In this document: positions 23,886 through 37,745 of the stretch, piece by piece
How the letters are laid out: each line of letters begins with the position of its first letter
How positions within the stretch are numbered: the first letter of the stretch is position 1
NCBI GenBank assembly: GCA_013396655.1
Contig: WBMV01002860.1
Span: 143,623-207,622 of the forward strand
Reading direction: 5' to 3'
Length of the DNA stretch: 64,000 nucleotides
Source: Campylorhamphus procurvoides
Taxonomy: Eukaryota; Chordata; Aves; Passeriformes; Dendrocolaptidae
Position numbers and translations under genes: made by a program
The notes under the pieces: generated by a model
The model's database searches: none
Told to the model about the DNA's origin: nothing
What the model saw: the letters and a program-made list of their open reading frames with translations, nothing else

Positions 23886-24949
23886 TCCTGGTGAGTGATA
23901 GGTGGCAGCTCCCCAGTTGGTCTTAATACAGGGGGCGGGACGGTGATCATGCATGCAGTGAGACCTGACAAGGTCAACCCAAGAGTTTGTTTTTCATAAA
24001 AGTCAGAGGAAAAAAATTACCAACAAGTTGCATTTTACCCAGGTGAATAAGAAATCAGGATGAGCATCCCTAACCCCACAGCAATGCTGCCACACTTCAG
24101 CACTTGACTGAAAATTCAAGCAAAACTTTGCAAAAAGAGTTTTTTTCTGGCTTTTTGGGGATGCTCTGGCTTCAACGTGGGGTTGTTGGCAATCTCCATT
24201 CCTGCGTCCCTGGAAAGCTGTGCCAGCCAGTTGAGTACTTGGGTTGTAAAGATAATTAAGTTGCATTTCTGTGTGTTGTTTACTGTTCCTCTGATCCAAC
24301 GGTTCCCCCGAGACTTCAGCTCAGGGTTCGTTTTTGTTTTGCAAACCTCCTCCTGAGCACGTCCTTCATTCTGCTTCAGGAACAATTTTAATTTTGCTAT
24401 TATTAAACCATCCCAGACGTTGCCTTATTATGTGCCTCGGAGCTGAAATTCCTGAAGGGGTGGGGGAATACGACTCACATCTGGGCTTGTTCTGCAGATG
24501 TTTGCTCTGCTCTAGAAAGGAACAGCCTGATGTCAGACTGATTTCGCCCCAGGATGGGTTTGCAGAGGTCGGCATGGGATGGGAACGGCTTTGGTACAAA
24601 CAGGAATCCCAAAACTTCGTTCATCCTTTGCAGGAGACGGGTGTGAGGAGGTCTTGTCTTGACTATTTTCGAAATAGATTAAAGATTTTCAGCCTGAAAA
24701 AAAAAAAGAATAATAATTAAAAAAAAAAATAGGAAAGTTCTGCGCCGCTCACCTGGTGAGTGAAAAACTGGAATTTTGGCACCACTCTGTTATCAAACCC
24801 TGTTTTGCACTTTTTAAACTCTGATGTGTGATCACCCCAGGTGCTTGGGAACTCCGCGTGGGACCTAGACAGCTTGGGGTGCAGGAAGGATGGATTTTGC
24901 CAGGAGGACTCCTGTGCATATGGCTGCAGGGGTGTGTTGGCGTGGCCAG
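23886..24949. other. No gene or repeat recognised
   Basis: Non-coding sequence with an A-rich patch at 24697-24730. Nothing else stands out. Confidence 0.4.
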
Positions 24950-25225
24950 GCTCATCTTCACATGTGCATTTGCAGGTTTCCATGTACATTTGCATATTTT
25001 CATATGTGTTTGCATGTGCATGTGTCCACGTGTGCCAGCATTTGCCCTTGCATTGGTATGTTTATATTGTGTCTTGGCCGGTTTAAATGTAGGTTTGTGT
25101 GTTTGCACGTGTATGTGCCTGTTGCCACGTGCATTTACAGGTGCATGTTTGCACATAACACACATTTTCAGTTTTTTCCCTGCATTTGCACATTTGCATG
25201 CACATACATATTAGCATGTATGCAA
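24950..25225 (+). repeat. Degenerate CATGTGCATTTGCA repeat
   Basis: Alternating purine/pyrimidine phrases (GCATGTGCATGTGT, CATTTGCATATTTTCATATG) repeat with loose spacing. The translated frames are Cys/His-rich only because TGCATG repeats; no zinc-finger spacing is kept. Confidence 0.7.
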
Positions 25226-28200
25226 ACACATACATAGCCTCGTAAGTCTGTACAGTAAAATATATCCTTTTTTTGCCCACTGAGACCCAGCAAGGCAGGG
25301 CCATGTGCTCTGAATGGTCTGCACACGCGGCTCTGACCTCCACACACTGCTCTGACCTCCACACACTGCTCTCCTGATTTACACACCCTCAATGACTTTG
25401 TTCCCATTATCCATAACCCGTAGACTCTGGGAAGTTTAATTTCTTCTCGCTAGTAATCACCATTAAATAGAAATTGTCTTTTTCTGTGTAAACATGTCGT
25501 TAGTGAAGCTGCTTTCTGCAGGGTCCAGATTTCATTTTTATTAAAATGGAACATTTTTTCGGCTCCTCACTGTGTCCGGAGATGAAGAGGATAATTTTAA
25601 CCCGTTGGGTTGGCCGCAGATAATTGTGCCAGCGTATGATTGGGGCGATTAGGGAAATATCCTTTTTTCATGCAGAATTTGCATTTTCCCCCCTTCCTTC
25701 TCTGGAGCGGAGTAGTCCTTTCCTACCCAGCCAGTTTTAATGAGTGTTATCAATCCTAACAAATAGCTTTTCATCTTCACTTTATTGACTTATTTTTTAG
25801 CTATCATGGGCTGAGAAACAGGTCCAGGTGAAAACTCAGGGTTGGGAAAGACTGAAGTTCAGCTCCTTTTCGTGAGGTTGGTGTTCAGTAAGGGAAATCT
25901 CTTTTCTTTTTGCCACTGAAATGATGCAGTGAGGTTTTGGGGGGAAAAAGACATCAGTTTTGTGCCAGGGGTTGCAAACAGCAGTCAGCATCTTCCCCTG
26001 CCTGTTGTGCAAGTGGCATATTCACCCTAAATCCGCTTTCTGCAGCACTTTTTTGGTGGTCCTGGGTCCTCTCAGCAAGTACCACTGGGAAAAAATCTTT
26101 TCCCCACTAAATGCCCAAGAAAATACTGAATCTCACATGTATATAATTCCATTGATATGATACATCTCACATCACATATATAATGTAATATATAGGAATA
26201 ATAGATAATACATATTGGAATAATACATAATATATATTATTCCCATGAGATCATATATATAACCATATTAGGATGTAATAGAAAATAATTTATTCTTGCC
26301 ATATAGTAAGTATCAAATCAAATAGATGGGATTAATGTATAATATATTATTGGAATTATAACATATATTATTCTAATATCTTATGTATAACATGTAATAT
26401 TAGAGAACACCTATAACTTCTATAAAGGTAATAATATGTAACATAAAATAACATAATATGTGATATAAGACATATATAATGGCATTAGGTGACAGGATGC
26501 CCCCCCACATAACCATAACCAGACCTTGAATTTCCAGCTGGGTTACTAAAAAAAGACAAATTAATTCCAAATATATGTATGTATCCCATATACAATCCAT
26601 TCACTCCCTTTGCCTTTGAAAACCAAACTTTTCCTTTCTGTGCTACCTGGAAAATTTTATTTTCAGACGTGGGGAAGAAACTGGTCCCTCTAAATCCACC
26701 TCTCAGCATCCCCAAAATGCAGATTCCCTGCCAGGACAGGGGTCTAGCCTCTCCCTCTGCCCCTCACTTGCAGCTGATTTCCCGTATTTATTTAAAATCC
26801 CAGTGCAGAGGAGCGTGGCCAGAGCCGGCTGTGCTGTTCCGATGCTGTTTGCTCAAGCCCACTGGGGGCCAGTGAGGAATTGTGGGGCAGGAAAGCTGCT
26901 CTGTGAGGCTGATTCCAACCCCTTTTTCCGCAACTGCTCCAACAAGCTTGCTTTTTGTGTGCTTTTTTTTTTCCCCTGTCTTTCCTTGCTTTTTTTGATT
27001 TTCCTGCCTTTTTTTTTTGTTTTGCTTTTCCTCTCCTTTCCTTGCTTTTCTTTTGCTTTCTTCTTTTTTTTCCATGGAGGCATGTGAGCAGCCAGGCGCC
27101 CTCTCCCGGCTAGGAATTTGAGGTGAAAAATGCCCTTTTCGGACACAAAAGGCTTGTTTTTTCCCGCAGTTTGTGGGGGCTTGGGGGGATATTGCTGCCA
27201 AGGGAAAGCATCAGTTAGGTAAGTAAATTCCCGCGGTTGCTTCTGCGCCTGACACAGTGTCCCACTAACATCTACAATGCCCCAAACAAGAGATTTTCTC
27301 CTCATATTGCATGAGGATCGTGGCCTGGTTCTTTAGAGAAATGAAATTGTGTAGAACCTATTTTGGGAAAAAGGACAGTGGGAATAGTTGTTTTTGGGAA
27401 CACCAGAGTGCCATGCTGCCTCTGTCATCTGGAGTTTTGTGGCTGGGACTAGTGGGAGTTTCCAAACACCAGCCCAAATTGTGCAGGAATAACCTGTGCT
27501 ATAGAGATGGTTGATCTGATTCAGCACTTCCAAAGCTGCACACAAAGGATTGTGTTGGGCAAACATCAAACAAACCCATAGCATCCCATGGCAAACCCTT
27601 CCAACCTGCACCGCTCTTCTAGTGGTGGTGCAGAGTCATTTTACTGCTGTTGCCAACAAATTAGTTCCAGTAACTCCATGTTTTTCTGATGCCAGAAATG
27701 AATTCCCTCTTCTGTTTTTCCTTTGGAAGTTTAATGATGGAAATCTTCCTTTGTGATGAGTATTTTTGTGCCCCCTTTTAACTCATCATCCTTTTATTAC
27801 CATTTAAGTTTTCCTAGATGACCGATCCCCTTGCTCATGATCCCAAATTTACTCCTTATTAATAAGTAACACATTTATTTTCCTTTGGGCCTGGCTTTTC
27901 CATCATTGGGCTGAGCAGTTTCGCCCAACACCAGCTCCAAAAGTTGCTTTAAGCCTGTTTGATGCTCTTGCTGCCACTGAACAGGGGATGCTCTGTTTGA
28001 GCATCATTGGCATTGGGGCCTGATTATTATAATTTAATATTTTTTAAGTGATTACAATGTATTTTGAGCAAATTAAGTTTCAGAAGCATTTTTTTTTCAG
28101 ATAAGGTGCAGAAGTGTATCTGTTAGCACTGGTTGTTCAACTCCCCCCATGCCAGGAAGTATCTGTGGGGCCAATTCTGAGACTAGAAAATCAGAGGCAA

Positions 28201-31200
28201 TTCCACAAGCTGGGATTAATCCTTGTGTTTAATTTCAAAGTTATATAGATTATTAAATTATTAAATAATTTATACTATTCCAAATTTTAATTTTAAACTT
28301 TATAAATCTATTCCTGGTTTGGGGATGCATCCAGCTGTCAGAAAACATCTGCAAAGATGGTAAATCTTGTCAGAGTTCTTGAAATTTAGGGGGTTTTGCC
28401 CTCACACCCTCAGATCCATCAAAACATGGATGCAAAAACTGGGATTTAAGGACCGCAATTAGTGTGGGGTTTAACGCTGGTATTTTCAAACTCCAGAGTT
28501 TATGTTCCCATGACAACCAGTATTTTTATCCTCTTGATTTGGTACCTTGTGAGATGGAGCTGTTGGGAAATATCTTCCCTCCTGGGAGCCACAAAGGTGT
28601 TGGGGTCAGGTCAGAAGAAAAATAGAAATAAATCACCAACTGCCAGTAAGAAGCATATGCAGGAATATGGAGGTTGTCCCTCTCTCAACAAGCCAAAAAA
28701 GAAAACAAACCAGTTTTGGGGATGTTTCAACCAACAGGTCAAAGGTCCTTGTGCTGCTCTTCAAAACCCACCAAAAAACCAAAAATTGTGCTGGATAAAC
28801 CTAATTTTTCCATCTCTGTATCATTTTTAGATGCTCCAATCTGGGATGAGCTTCATGGGCTGAGGTGAAACTCAAAGAACTGAATAAAGTGAGGGAAAAT
28901 ATTCCAAAGTTTAGATGGAGTACCACTATCCAGACCCAAAAGAGTTTATCTGTGGAAAATTGTTTATATTGAGGGGCTTTTACTCCATCAAATCTCATTA
29001 CCACTTTATTACCTGACATTATTCACTTGATGCATATTATAATAATTTCTCAAGTTTTTCAAAGTTCAGATCTGGTATTCATTGCCTTTTTTTTTTCTGT
29101 TTTGGCCCACTGGTGGTGATCTACTTGCTGGAATTCCCTATAAAACCAGTGAAAATGGAAAAAAATTGGGATTTTCTGACTTTTCTAAAATCGGACTTTT
29201 TGGTAGGAACTGATACCTGTGGGTTGTTTTGGTAGGGTGAGATGGAGTGGGAGAGAGAAATGCAGGTATTGCGATGAATAGGACTTTAAAATGGTAAGAT
29301 TTTGCTCATAAAACCCAAAAGCAGGGGAATTTCCCCCAAAAAACAATTCCAGGAATTTAGGCAAAATCTAAATTTAATCAGGCTTACTGTGCTCTCCCCT
29401 TAATATTCAAATCCTAGACATTATTAATTTTAATACCAATTTTTTCATGTGATGAGGGTGTTTTTAGCATCACCTGGCTCCTGGTCATGGGTGAAAACTC
29501 TGAATTAAGGAAAAATTACAGATTATTGTGCCGTATTTTTTCTCTTGCCTGACTCAAACAATGCTGTTGGCATAGAAACAGCCTTTTGTGGAAAGGTCAC
29601 CTGTAAGGAGGGTGGTTAAGGTGTAATTCAAGGAGATTACAGGGGATTAGGCTATGCTTATATATATATAAAATTATTCTTATAGAGAGAGGGTGTGTAT
29701 GTATCCCGGTGTCCATATGTATATTCATGGGCGCTTGCATAGCTACATGTATATATATTTATATATATATATTTTAAAAGGAAATGTGATAAAGGCATAA
29801 TATCAGGGAAGGTTTGCTGAATTAAAAAGTGGAAGTGAAGGTGAAAAAAAAAGTGCTGTAAAAAAAATGAAGGAAAAGTGCTGTAAAAAGTGAAGGCTTT
29901 ATTTTTTCCTATTTTTTTCCCTTGTTTTTCCCCCTCCCCGCCACATGCGGTGGGGCAATATTGGAACCCAGCGCTGCTCCTCTGTGTTTGTCACTTGGCT
30001 TTAATTAAACCTCAGGCAGAGCTGGAAAAATGTGGCGAGACGAGATAATTGTGCTTATTCCCCGTGCGGGGCTGTAGCCCGGGCTCAGAAAAAAAAATGA
30101 GAAAAAGAGAAATTTGGAGGAGATATAAAGGTGATGGAGGGTGGTCGAGCTGCACCGTCAAGGACGATGGAGCTTGTGAGATTTGAGACAAGAAACTCGG
30201 CCAGTCGTGATTTCAAAATTACCAGTTTTCATCCTATTTGCCAATGCTGCATGTTTACACTCGGCTCCTGGGACCAGAAAAATCAGTACAATTTTTTTTT
30301 TTTTTTACTGCAACTACCCTGAATTGTTTGCGTTTTATTTGCTTTCTTTTTCCATTTTTTCCTGTTTGTTTTTTGGCAATGCATGGCCAAGGCAGGAATT
30401 TAAAAGGTGAGATCACTGGATAATTGCATTTATATTGGACAAAAATCCCACACCCTGTGCACATGTTCCCTGCAGCCAGCACAACCACAGTAAAAAACTC
30501 ACAGTTCCACTTCCTCCCCAGTTCCCCCAAACTGAAGGGGGTGAGGTGTCATCAATGCAAAATACAGAGAAAATTCTCCCAAAAATTCAAATGTTGCCTC
30601 TTTTAAAAGAGAAAAAACCATATTTTTTTGAGGCTTTTCCCCCCACTGTTAAGGAAAATCAGTGTGTTGAAAGTGGTTCTAGATCGTGGAAGAGGATTCC
30701 TGCACCCTGGAAATAACTGGTGAAAAAAGGGTTCAGAGGGCCTAAAATATCAAAAATCGCCTTTTCTCTTCACATAGAGCTATAATAGACCATGATAGCA
30801 AATATTTGTCTCAGATTTTTTTGTGTGATTACAGTTTGTCAGAAAATATTGCTTTCATCCTGTAGGAAACGCTATATTTTAGCTTTGTTTTCATTCCAAG
30901 AAGTCAAAATACTGAATTTTTTAAAATATATCTTTATATATAGTTATATATAATTTTTTTATTCCATGGTAAGGTTCCAAAGGCATTTTCTGTTTGGACA
31001 CATGGAAGCAGAAAACTATCAGCACTGTCTGCAGACATGAAATGTTTTGACATTTTAAAATGTTAGTTTTCAATTGACATTTCAGCATAAAGTAGCATTA
31101 AAATGGCACTAAGTGAAGCTGTTGATTCAAACCAAAAATTAAATTTCATTGAGGCATTTCAAAACTGAATGTTTTTCTCCATTCTGAACTAGCACTTTGG

Positions 31201-31270
31201 GAAAAGGAGCATTTATTGCTGAAGAAATAAAATATTTCCCCCTGATTTTTAATATTAAGTCCTGACCCAC
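25226..31270. other. No gene recognised; scattered AT-rich and pyrimidine tracts
   Basis: 25430-25800 contains GGATAATTTTAACCCG, AGATAATTGTGCCAGCG and TGATTGGGGCGATTAGGG phrases and little repeat, so it may be conserved. 26150-26490 is AT-rich. 26950-27075 is a T/C-rich tract. 29655-29780 holds (TA)n. 29990-30060 has TTAATTAAAC and CGAGATAATTG. No exon was recognised. Confidence 0.35.
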
Positions 31271-32363
31271 TGTGTTGGTTTGACCCTGGATAAATGCCTG
31301 GTGTCCAGCAAAACTCTTTCGAGGCCTCCCCCCCCCACCCCCTTTCGCTTTCCAGAGGGAAGGGAAAAAAAAAACAGCTAGGAATTTACAGCTAGAGATA
31401 ACAACCAAAAGAGGAGCTTTCATTAATACCGTGGGCAAAACAGAACTTAGAATAATGCTTACATTTATTACTAACAAACTAAAAAACCAAAAATAAGAAA
31501 GAAAAACAGGTTAGAAACACTTTTCCACCACTACCCCTCGATCTGTCCATGCCCCCTCCTTCCTCTGATGGTGCGGGGGACAGGGAAAAGGAGGGTTTAC
31601 AGTCAATTGTTGTTGGGTCAGCCATTCGCAGACGTAAGTCCAAAACTTAAGCAGCAGTTCTATCTCAGGGGGCTTTTCCTGTGGACTGCAAAGGGGACGG
31701 CTTGCCTCACCACAGTCATCACCACGGTCACAGGGGCATCACAACTCTGAGTCCTTCCCCTGCACTCCGTGGGGTCCCCCCCACGAGGGAGATCCTCTGC
31801 TCTCTCGTGGGTCATTCCATGGGGTGCAGTCTCTCATGAAAAACTGGCTGTACCTACTTAGCGTGGGTCCTCTCCCTCCGTGGGTCTCGGCTGGAAATCT
31901 CTGCAGGACCTCTGCTCCACCTTGGGAACCTCCCACGAGGTCACAGCTTCTTTCATGACTCCCCCTGCTCCCACAGGGGAGTCTTTGCACCCCGATGGAT
32001 CCCACGGGCTTCGAAGGGACAACTCGTAATCACCATGGTCATCACCAACGTATTCAGGGAATAATAGTTTGAAGTCCTCTCCCTGATCCATGGGGTCCCT
32101 CCCCCTCCTTCCCCTCTTCTCCTCCTGCACTGACCTTGATGTCTGCATTGTGATGTTGTTAACCCATGGCTGCCACTTTCTAACTGCGCAAAAACTTCTT
32201 AAATATGTTTTCAAGCAGGGGCATGACTTAATGGTTCAAAAGCAGGAAGTTTTCCTCGGAGCTGGCCCTCATTGGCTCTGCTCTATAGGATGGAGGGAAA
32301 CTTCCAGAGGCTTCCAACAGAAGCCAATCTTCGTCTTATAAAAAAACTAATCAGAGAAACCCA
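31271..32363 (-). mobile_element. Solo LTR of an avian ERVL-like family (~1.09 kb, minus strand)
   Basis: On the + strand it opens TGTGTTGGTTTGACCCTGG and closes near GAGAAACCCA. Read on the minus strand it has a CATATTTAAGAAG promoter-like box (complement of about 32194-32206) and many CGTGGG/CCACG phrases typical of a long avian LTR. No retroviral coding region is present. A five-base CCCAC precedes it (31266-31270) and also occurs at 32360-32364, but the right copy overlaps the expected LTR end, so a target-site duplication is not proven. Confidence 0.75.
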
Positions 32364-35300
32364 CTTAGCTGTGGTACGGTGGTCACTGCACTGGACCTCT
32401 CCCAGCTGCTAACTTAGGTGGGGATGAGACAGTAAAGAAGGGGTTTTTCCATCTAATTGCAGTTTTGGATAAGTCGCCATGTATTCCTCAGCCAAAAATA
32501 AAAAATCCCCAGATAATTCACATCAACTGAAAAACAAACCAAACTTGCATTTATTCCTGCATTGGTTGATGGCCAACGGCGTTGGAGGTGGAATGTGTCT
32601 ATTCAGCAGGGAGCAGCTGTGTAGGAGATCCACCAATAATATCTCATCAGAAAGCTGAAAAGCTACAGTGGCCCTCAAAATTGCTTTTACTCTTACTTGT
32701 GTCAGTCCTTTCAGCTCCCATTTCTTGGGAAATTAATGGGGGCAGACATGGACCACCAATAAAACAGCCATGTCTAGCATGGGTGCCCAAATAACAAGTT
32801 GGTCTTGTGGCATGTTGGCATGCATCAGTTCCCAGTTTATTAATTAGCTCTGTTTCTCATTGATTTCCAGTATTTTTTTGGTAGGCCATGATTTTGCGCA
32901 GGTTTTGGGCATCTTGGCGGATCCTCTGCGGAGAGGCATGTGCAAATTGCAGTGATTTGGGTGTCTTCTCTGGTGCTGATGAAGGGATTGAGGCACGGTG
33001 CTCTCTTTTCACTCACCATCGTTGGAAGTGGTATCAAGGAGTCTTCTTGAGGCTTGTCAGGGTTTTAGTTGGAGAGACAGCATTTCTGAGTGCCCAAAAG
33101 GTGGTGAGCACCTGCATCTGGAGAAGATGGAAGAAGACATTACTTCTTCTCATGGTTTTTCTTCCATCACCCCAACAAAGAAAGACAAAACCCTCCTATT
33201 AAAGGATTTGTCTTTTGGTCCTCCATTGATGCCAGTGAGTATCGCTTGAGTGGAAATCCTCATTTTTTTTCCCTTATAAGTTCTTACTTTCTGACTTCGT
33301 CTCACAGGCTGCACCTCTTGGAACAGACCTCATGGCCTCTTTCCACAAGCTAGAACTAAGAAATACTTAATAAAGAGGTGATTTAAACTTTGGGAGAATT
33401 CCCATATGAAAAACTGCCATTTTCACTTCAGAAAGATCTCAAATTTGACCGTAATTGATGGCCAAGGCTACAACTGCAGAGTGCTCTTTCCATCCATATT
33501 GTCAAACAGGATTATAATTAGTCTCTTTCTGGAGATTTCTTGCAGTATCTGAAGTCACTTCACTATGAAGTCACTATAGTGGCATTTGATTCTTATGGCA
33601 TCTTGAGGCCATAAGATCTCTGTAGGATCAACAGTTTACTCGTTGCCGTTGTAGCCCTCTGTCTAGGTCTTCTTTGAAGGGTTCATGTGTTACCTGTTGC
33701 TGTTTTAAGTCACGAGCACAGAGCTAGGTTTTCTCTGAAGGGTCAGTGTGTTACTCATTGATGTTTAATAACTGCTCAAATTGTGTCAGCAAAGGCTTCA
33801 CAACTATGGTTTCTTGGGGAAGCAGAGCGTCTGTTTTCAAGTTCATTCCACGGTTTACCCTTTTCATGATTGGAATTTGACTAAAAATTCTCAAACTGCT
33901 TGGAAATGAAAGTATCAAAAGACAATGATCTGGGAACAGCATTCTTGGATGTGAACTTTTTGGCTTCCATTCATGTTCTTTCAATAGTAATCAACATAAG
34001 TCAGTGTGTTAATGATGTGGCTTGACACCGCATCGGACACTGCAGAAAGCAAATGCCACATCCATGCTTACTCTCAAACTGCCAGCTTTCATTTTGATGG
34101 AAAAACTCCTGAAAGCATGCGTCTTTCCATGAGAAACATCAGATTTTGTGGAACCTGTGTTTTTTATGGAAGACCTCTGTGAGACTTTTTTCAATGTGCG
34201 TTGAGTGCAGACATTGGTAATAACACCTTGTACCAAGGGGCACAGATCACATGCAGCTCAAATCTATCATAGCCTTACTGCAGGCTATTAATAGTTTATT
34301 AACTCCGTTTAAACTCTACCTTAATGCTCCTGACGTGCCAAGTGTCTCTGCATAGAAATTAGTAAGAAAATACAGTTTTAATTGAATTATGGAGTGGTGC
34401 TGGGGCACATTTGCAACCTGTGCTGTGCCCTGCATAGCCATGTTTCTGCAAATACTCTGTGTACCTTTGCATGCAGTGTAATATTGGTGAATGTGGGGGG
34501 ATGTGCTCCCTGGTTACATAGGGATCGAGCCACCGCTGGGAAAAAAGCACTTCTCAGGAGGTTGTTTCCAGCAGCGTTTCTTGCTGAGCCAACCCAAAGC
34601 CTGGGGTTTTGCACAAGCAGCCAAAAGTGGCTGAAGTTTGCAGGGATGAATATTTGAAGCCTTGGAGTAACTCTGGTAAGGGGAAAGCCCTAAGCTTTAG
34701 AAATCTGTTACCATCACAAGAAAAGAAGAATTTTTCCAGTCTGCTCCTACGTATGGGGAAACTCAAAGTTTTAGGAAGGGCATACGGATGGTGAAAAATT
34801 CTGCACTGTTGAAACATTTTATGCCTCAGAGATGGGAACTTAAAATTTATATTTGCTCTTATTGCTGATCCCCTCATTTAATGTCAAGCACTCCCTTCCT
34901 GCCCAAATACAGGAAAATACTTTTAAAATTCATTTTCTGCTGCTCTTTTCACTTTGCTGTGATGTTTCTTTGTCTCTCATCGGACCCCAGGTATTGAGAG
35001 TCAAGCCGGGACATTAATATTGATGCCAGCCTCGGTTATTAGGAGCTGCATTTCCGAGTGTGCCGGCAGCATATAAATACCATTACTGGGTAATTAGTGA
35101 GCATCAAGCTGAGGTTGGATTGAGCGGGGCTTGGTGTCCTACTTTTGGTTTTATTTAAATTTTTTTTCATTGAGATCTTGGGGTTTTGCCCCAAGAAGGA
35201 GCCAGAGAAATGGAAATCCCAGCTCAAGAGCACTTGGATGCAAACCAGGAAAAACTGGAAGAAAAAAAATATCTTCCAGCGTTTTTTGTTTTTGAAAACC

Positions 35301-36235
35301 AGCATTTGAAACGCAAAACAATTTTTGAGTTTCTTATTCATGTTCCTTTTTTTTTTTCCCCCCTCTTGATTGCTTCCATCCCTTCTTGCTGGGTTTCTTG
35401 GTTTGCAAATTTCTCTCCCCATACCCCACTTTAATTTTGCTTCACTGGTACTATAAAAGTTTGAAAAAGATTCAGTGTTGCCAAGGGGCAAATGCAACCA
35501 GAATACTCTGGTTGGATGCACCTGAAAAATAGGTGCCCTTTGTAGTCCTCACTCTCTAGTCCTTTCTGGATGTGGGAAACCCTTTATTTCATCCTCTCCC
35601 CCATTCACTTCTCCCCTGTAAACACAAGAAGGGCTTTTGCCTCCAAACAGAGGTGAAGAGACATCCCGGGGTCAGCCGATCCTCCCCTTTATCCCATAGC
35701 AGGGCTTTGATTGAAAGTCTATGTGAATAATTTAGGGGCGTTTTGCATCTTTTATACCTCTGAACTTCCACTAAAAGGTGTTTTGAGTTGCTGCTGCTGG
35801 CAAAATAGTGTCTGAAGGTGAATAATCCCTCAATTTTGCATGAGCTAAAATCAGATGGGATGGAGAGGTGGGCTTTGCCTTCAAAGGCAGGGAGGTTTAA
35901 TGCATGAATGTCTTGTATTAACATGGGAGCAGAGCAGTGGCTCCCTGCTTTGGGGGGCTATATCACTGCAGCTCACTGCACTCAGGGTTGCAACCCCAAC
36001 TTCTTTCCTCATGTTACTGTCCCCCCTTTCTTTTTCAGTTGCAACTCGGTTGCTAGCTTTCCCTCAGCATGGGGATGTTTTGGGTCATATCTTCCCTTTT
36101 TCAGCCCCTTCCCTTGGTTGAGGATTTAATAGGTTTACTGGGGGAAGCCACAGCATCGTTAGTGGCATGCTGATGGGAACATGCCTCCATCCCCCACTGT
36201 TGGATGCTTACAGAAGGCTTTAATCGTGCTAAACT
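32364..36235. other. No gene recognised; minor tandem duplication
   Basis: 33640-33770 has two related ~75-base pieces (TAGGTCTTCTTTGAAGGGTTC and TAGGTTTTCTCTGAAGGGTC). 34980-35140 has low repeat content and a TATAAATA at about 35072, of unknown meaning. The remainder shows nothing. Confidence 0.35.
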
Positions 36236-36465
36236 GAAAGAGAATAGGTTTAGATATTAGGAAGAAATTCTTCCCTGTGAGAGTGTTGAAGCCCTGGCAT
36301 AGGCTGCTAAGAGAACATCCCTGGAAATGTCTGAGGCCAGGCTGGACAGGGCTTGGAGAAATTTGGTTTAATGGAAGGTGCCCCTGCCTATGGCAGGGGC
36401 TTGGAATTAAATGATCTTTAAGATCCCTTCAAACCCAGAACATTCTGGGATTCTATGTTTCTCTA
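36236..36465 (+). mobile_element. CR1 LINE 3' fragment (plus strand, ~230 bp)
   Basis: GATATTAGGAAGAAATTCTT, CCCTGGCATAGGCTGC, GGCAGGGGCTTGGAATTAAA and ATGATCTTTAAGATCCCTTC are in CR1 order, and the fragment ends ATTCTGGGATTCTATG. Strongly 5' truncated. Confidence 0.9.
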
Positions 36466-37194
36466 ACTTTTCCTTTTGAGGCCGACTGCCTCCCAGGGCT
36501 ATGTGGGCATCAATATGTGGGTTTGACAGGGTGTCTGCATCAAGCTGCTGGAAAAGATTTTAAATTCCCAACTAATTTCTTTTCCGTGAAACAAATGAAT
36601 CTTCAGAAGGGCCTTTCCTCACAGCTGCTAAGCCATTTAATTTATCTGAGTCATTTACAATTTGTGATGGGGCTGTTAATAGCTTGATGTGGGGATCAAC
36701 ACCACTTAGACACAGGAGTTGGTTTCTTTCTGTCTCTTTTTTTTTGGGGGAGGGAGGGGGTTAATTTCTAGCTGGATTTGCCCCTAGAGGCACAGAGCTG
36801 TGTTTGGAAAATGTCAACTCTGTCTCCCCAGCCCCTTTGTCATGCCCGGGCAGCTCGGGCTGAAAGCGCAAACCACAGCCCACCCATGGGGACGTGGTGC
36901 CCTGCTACTGCTTAACTGCTTCAAAGTACCTGTCTGTGATATGAAACATGCCATAAAATGAATATATTCCAGATGTCCCCACAAATTCCCCTCAACTTCA
37001 CCAGCCACCTGAAGGCAGCCGACGCAAGTGAGGTTCCTCGGTCCCTGCTGCCTCACTCACTGCCAAAAGGAGCAAAATGGTGGCTCATTTGGGGTTGCAG
37101 CTGGCCATTACCAGACCAGAGTAATGCCCCTAGGTCCTGTCCAATGCAGTGTGGGGTGAAGACTTCAGCTACTGTTGCTCCAGAGGGTGATTGC
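36466..37194. other. No gene recognised
   Basis: Contains a G-rich patch (36740-36760). An ORF at 36958 spans a weak acceptor- and donor-like pair, but I do not accept it as an exon. Confidence 0.35.
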
Positions 37195-37745
37195 GCTCTC
37201 CTGGTGCTGGGGAAGGTGGGGTTTGCATCCTTGGGTTTTGGAGGGGTCCTTGTTCTTATAGCTGGAGGTAGTCTCTCTCTCTCTCCATGGAAGTTCTCTG
37301 TTCTTGGGTTGGGGAATCTCCATCTTTGAAGTCTGTAGAATCTCTATCCTCAGGATTGTGAAAGTCCTTGGGTTTTGGGGATCTACACTGTCCCAGTACT
37401 CAGGGTTAGGAGGATCTCCATCCTTCAGGTTTGTGAATCTCCAACCTCAGGTTTTGGTGGGGGATTCCCATCCCTGTGGTTGGGGGGATTCTCATCCTTG
37501 AGGTTAGGTGGATCCATCTTTGTGTTTTGTTTTGCTCCATCCTTGAGTCTTGGGCATCTTCACCTTCAGAACTGGGGAGGCGTCTCCATCTGTGAGTTAT
37601 GGGAATCTTTTTCCTTGGGCTTGGGGGAGGAGTCCTCATCCTTGGCGTTTGCAGGTCTCCATCCTTGGGGAAGGGAGATATCCATCTGTGAAGGTTCTCC
37701 TTCTGCAGGGTTGGGTGATCCTCACTCCTCTCTGTTCTCCATCCT
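37195..37745 (+). repeat. ~24-bp minisatellite GGTTnGGnGGATCTCCATCC
   Basis: Units of about 22-28 bases such as GGTTAGGAGGATCTCCATCC plus TTCA recur from about 37240 to 37720 with many point changes. The long Gly/Ser/Leu-rich frames come from this repeat. Confidence 0.8.

Noticed and set aside
24749..25237. Cys/His-rich open frames suggesting zinc fingers
   Set aside because: TGCATG-type repeats encode Cys, His and Met by chance. No C2H2 spacing is maintained.
31739..32214. Open frames up to 118 residues inside the LTR
   Set aside because: LTR sequence only. No gag, protease, polymerase or envelope motif is present.
36971..37027. Possible small exon between TTCCAG and CAAGTGAGG
   Set aside because: The acceptor lacks a proper pyrimidine tract and the peptide is not recognisable.
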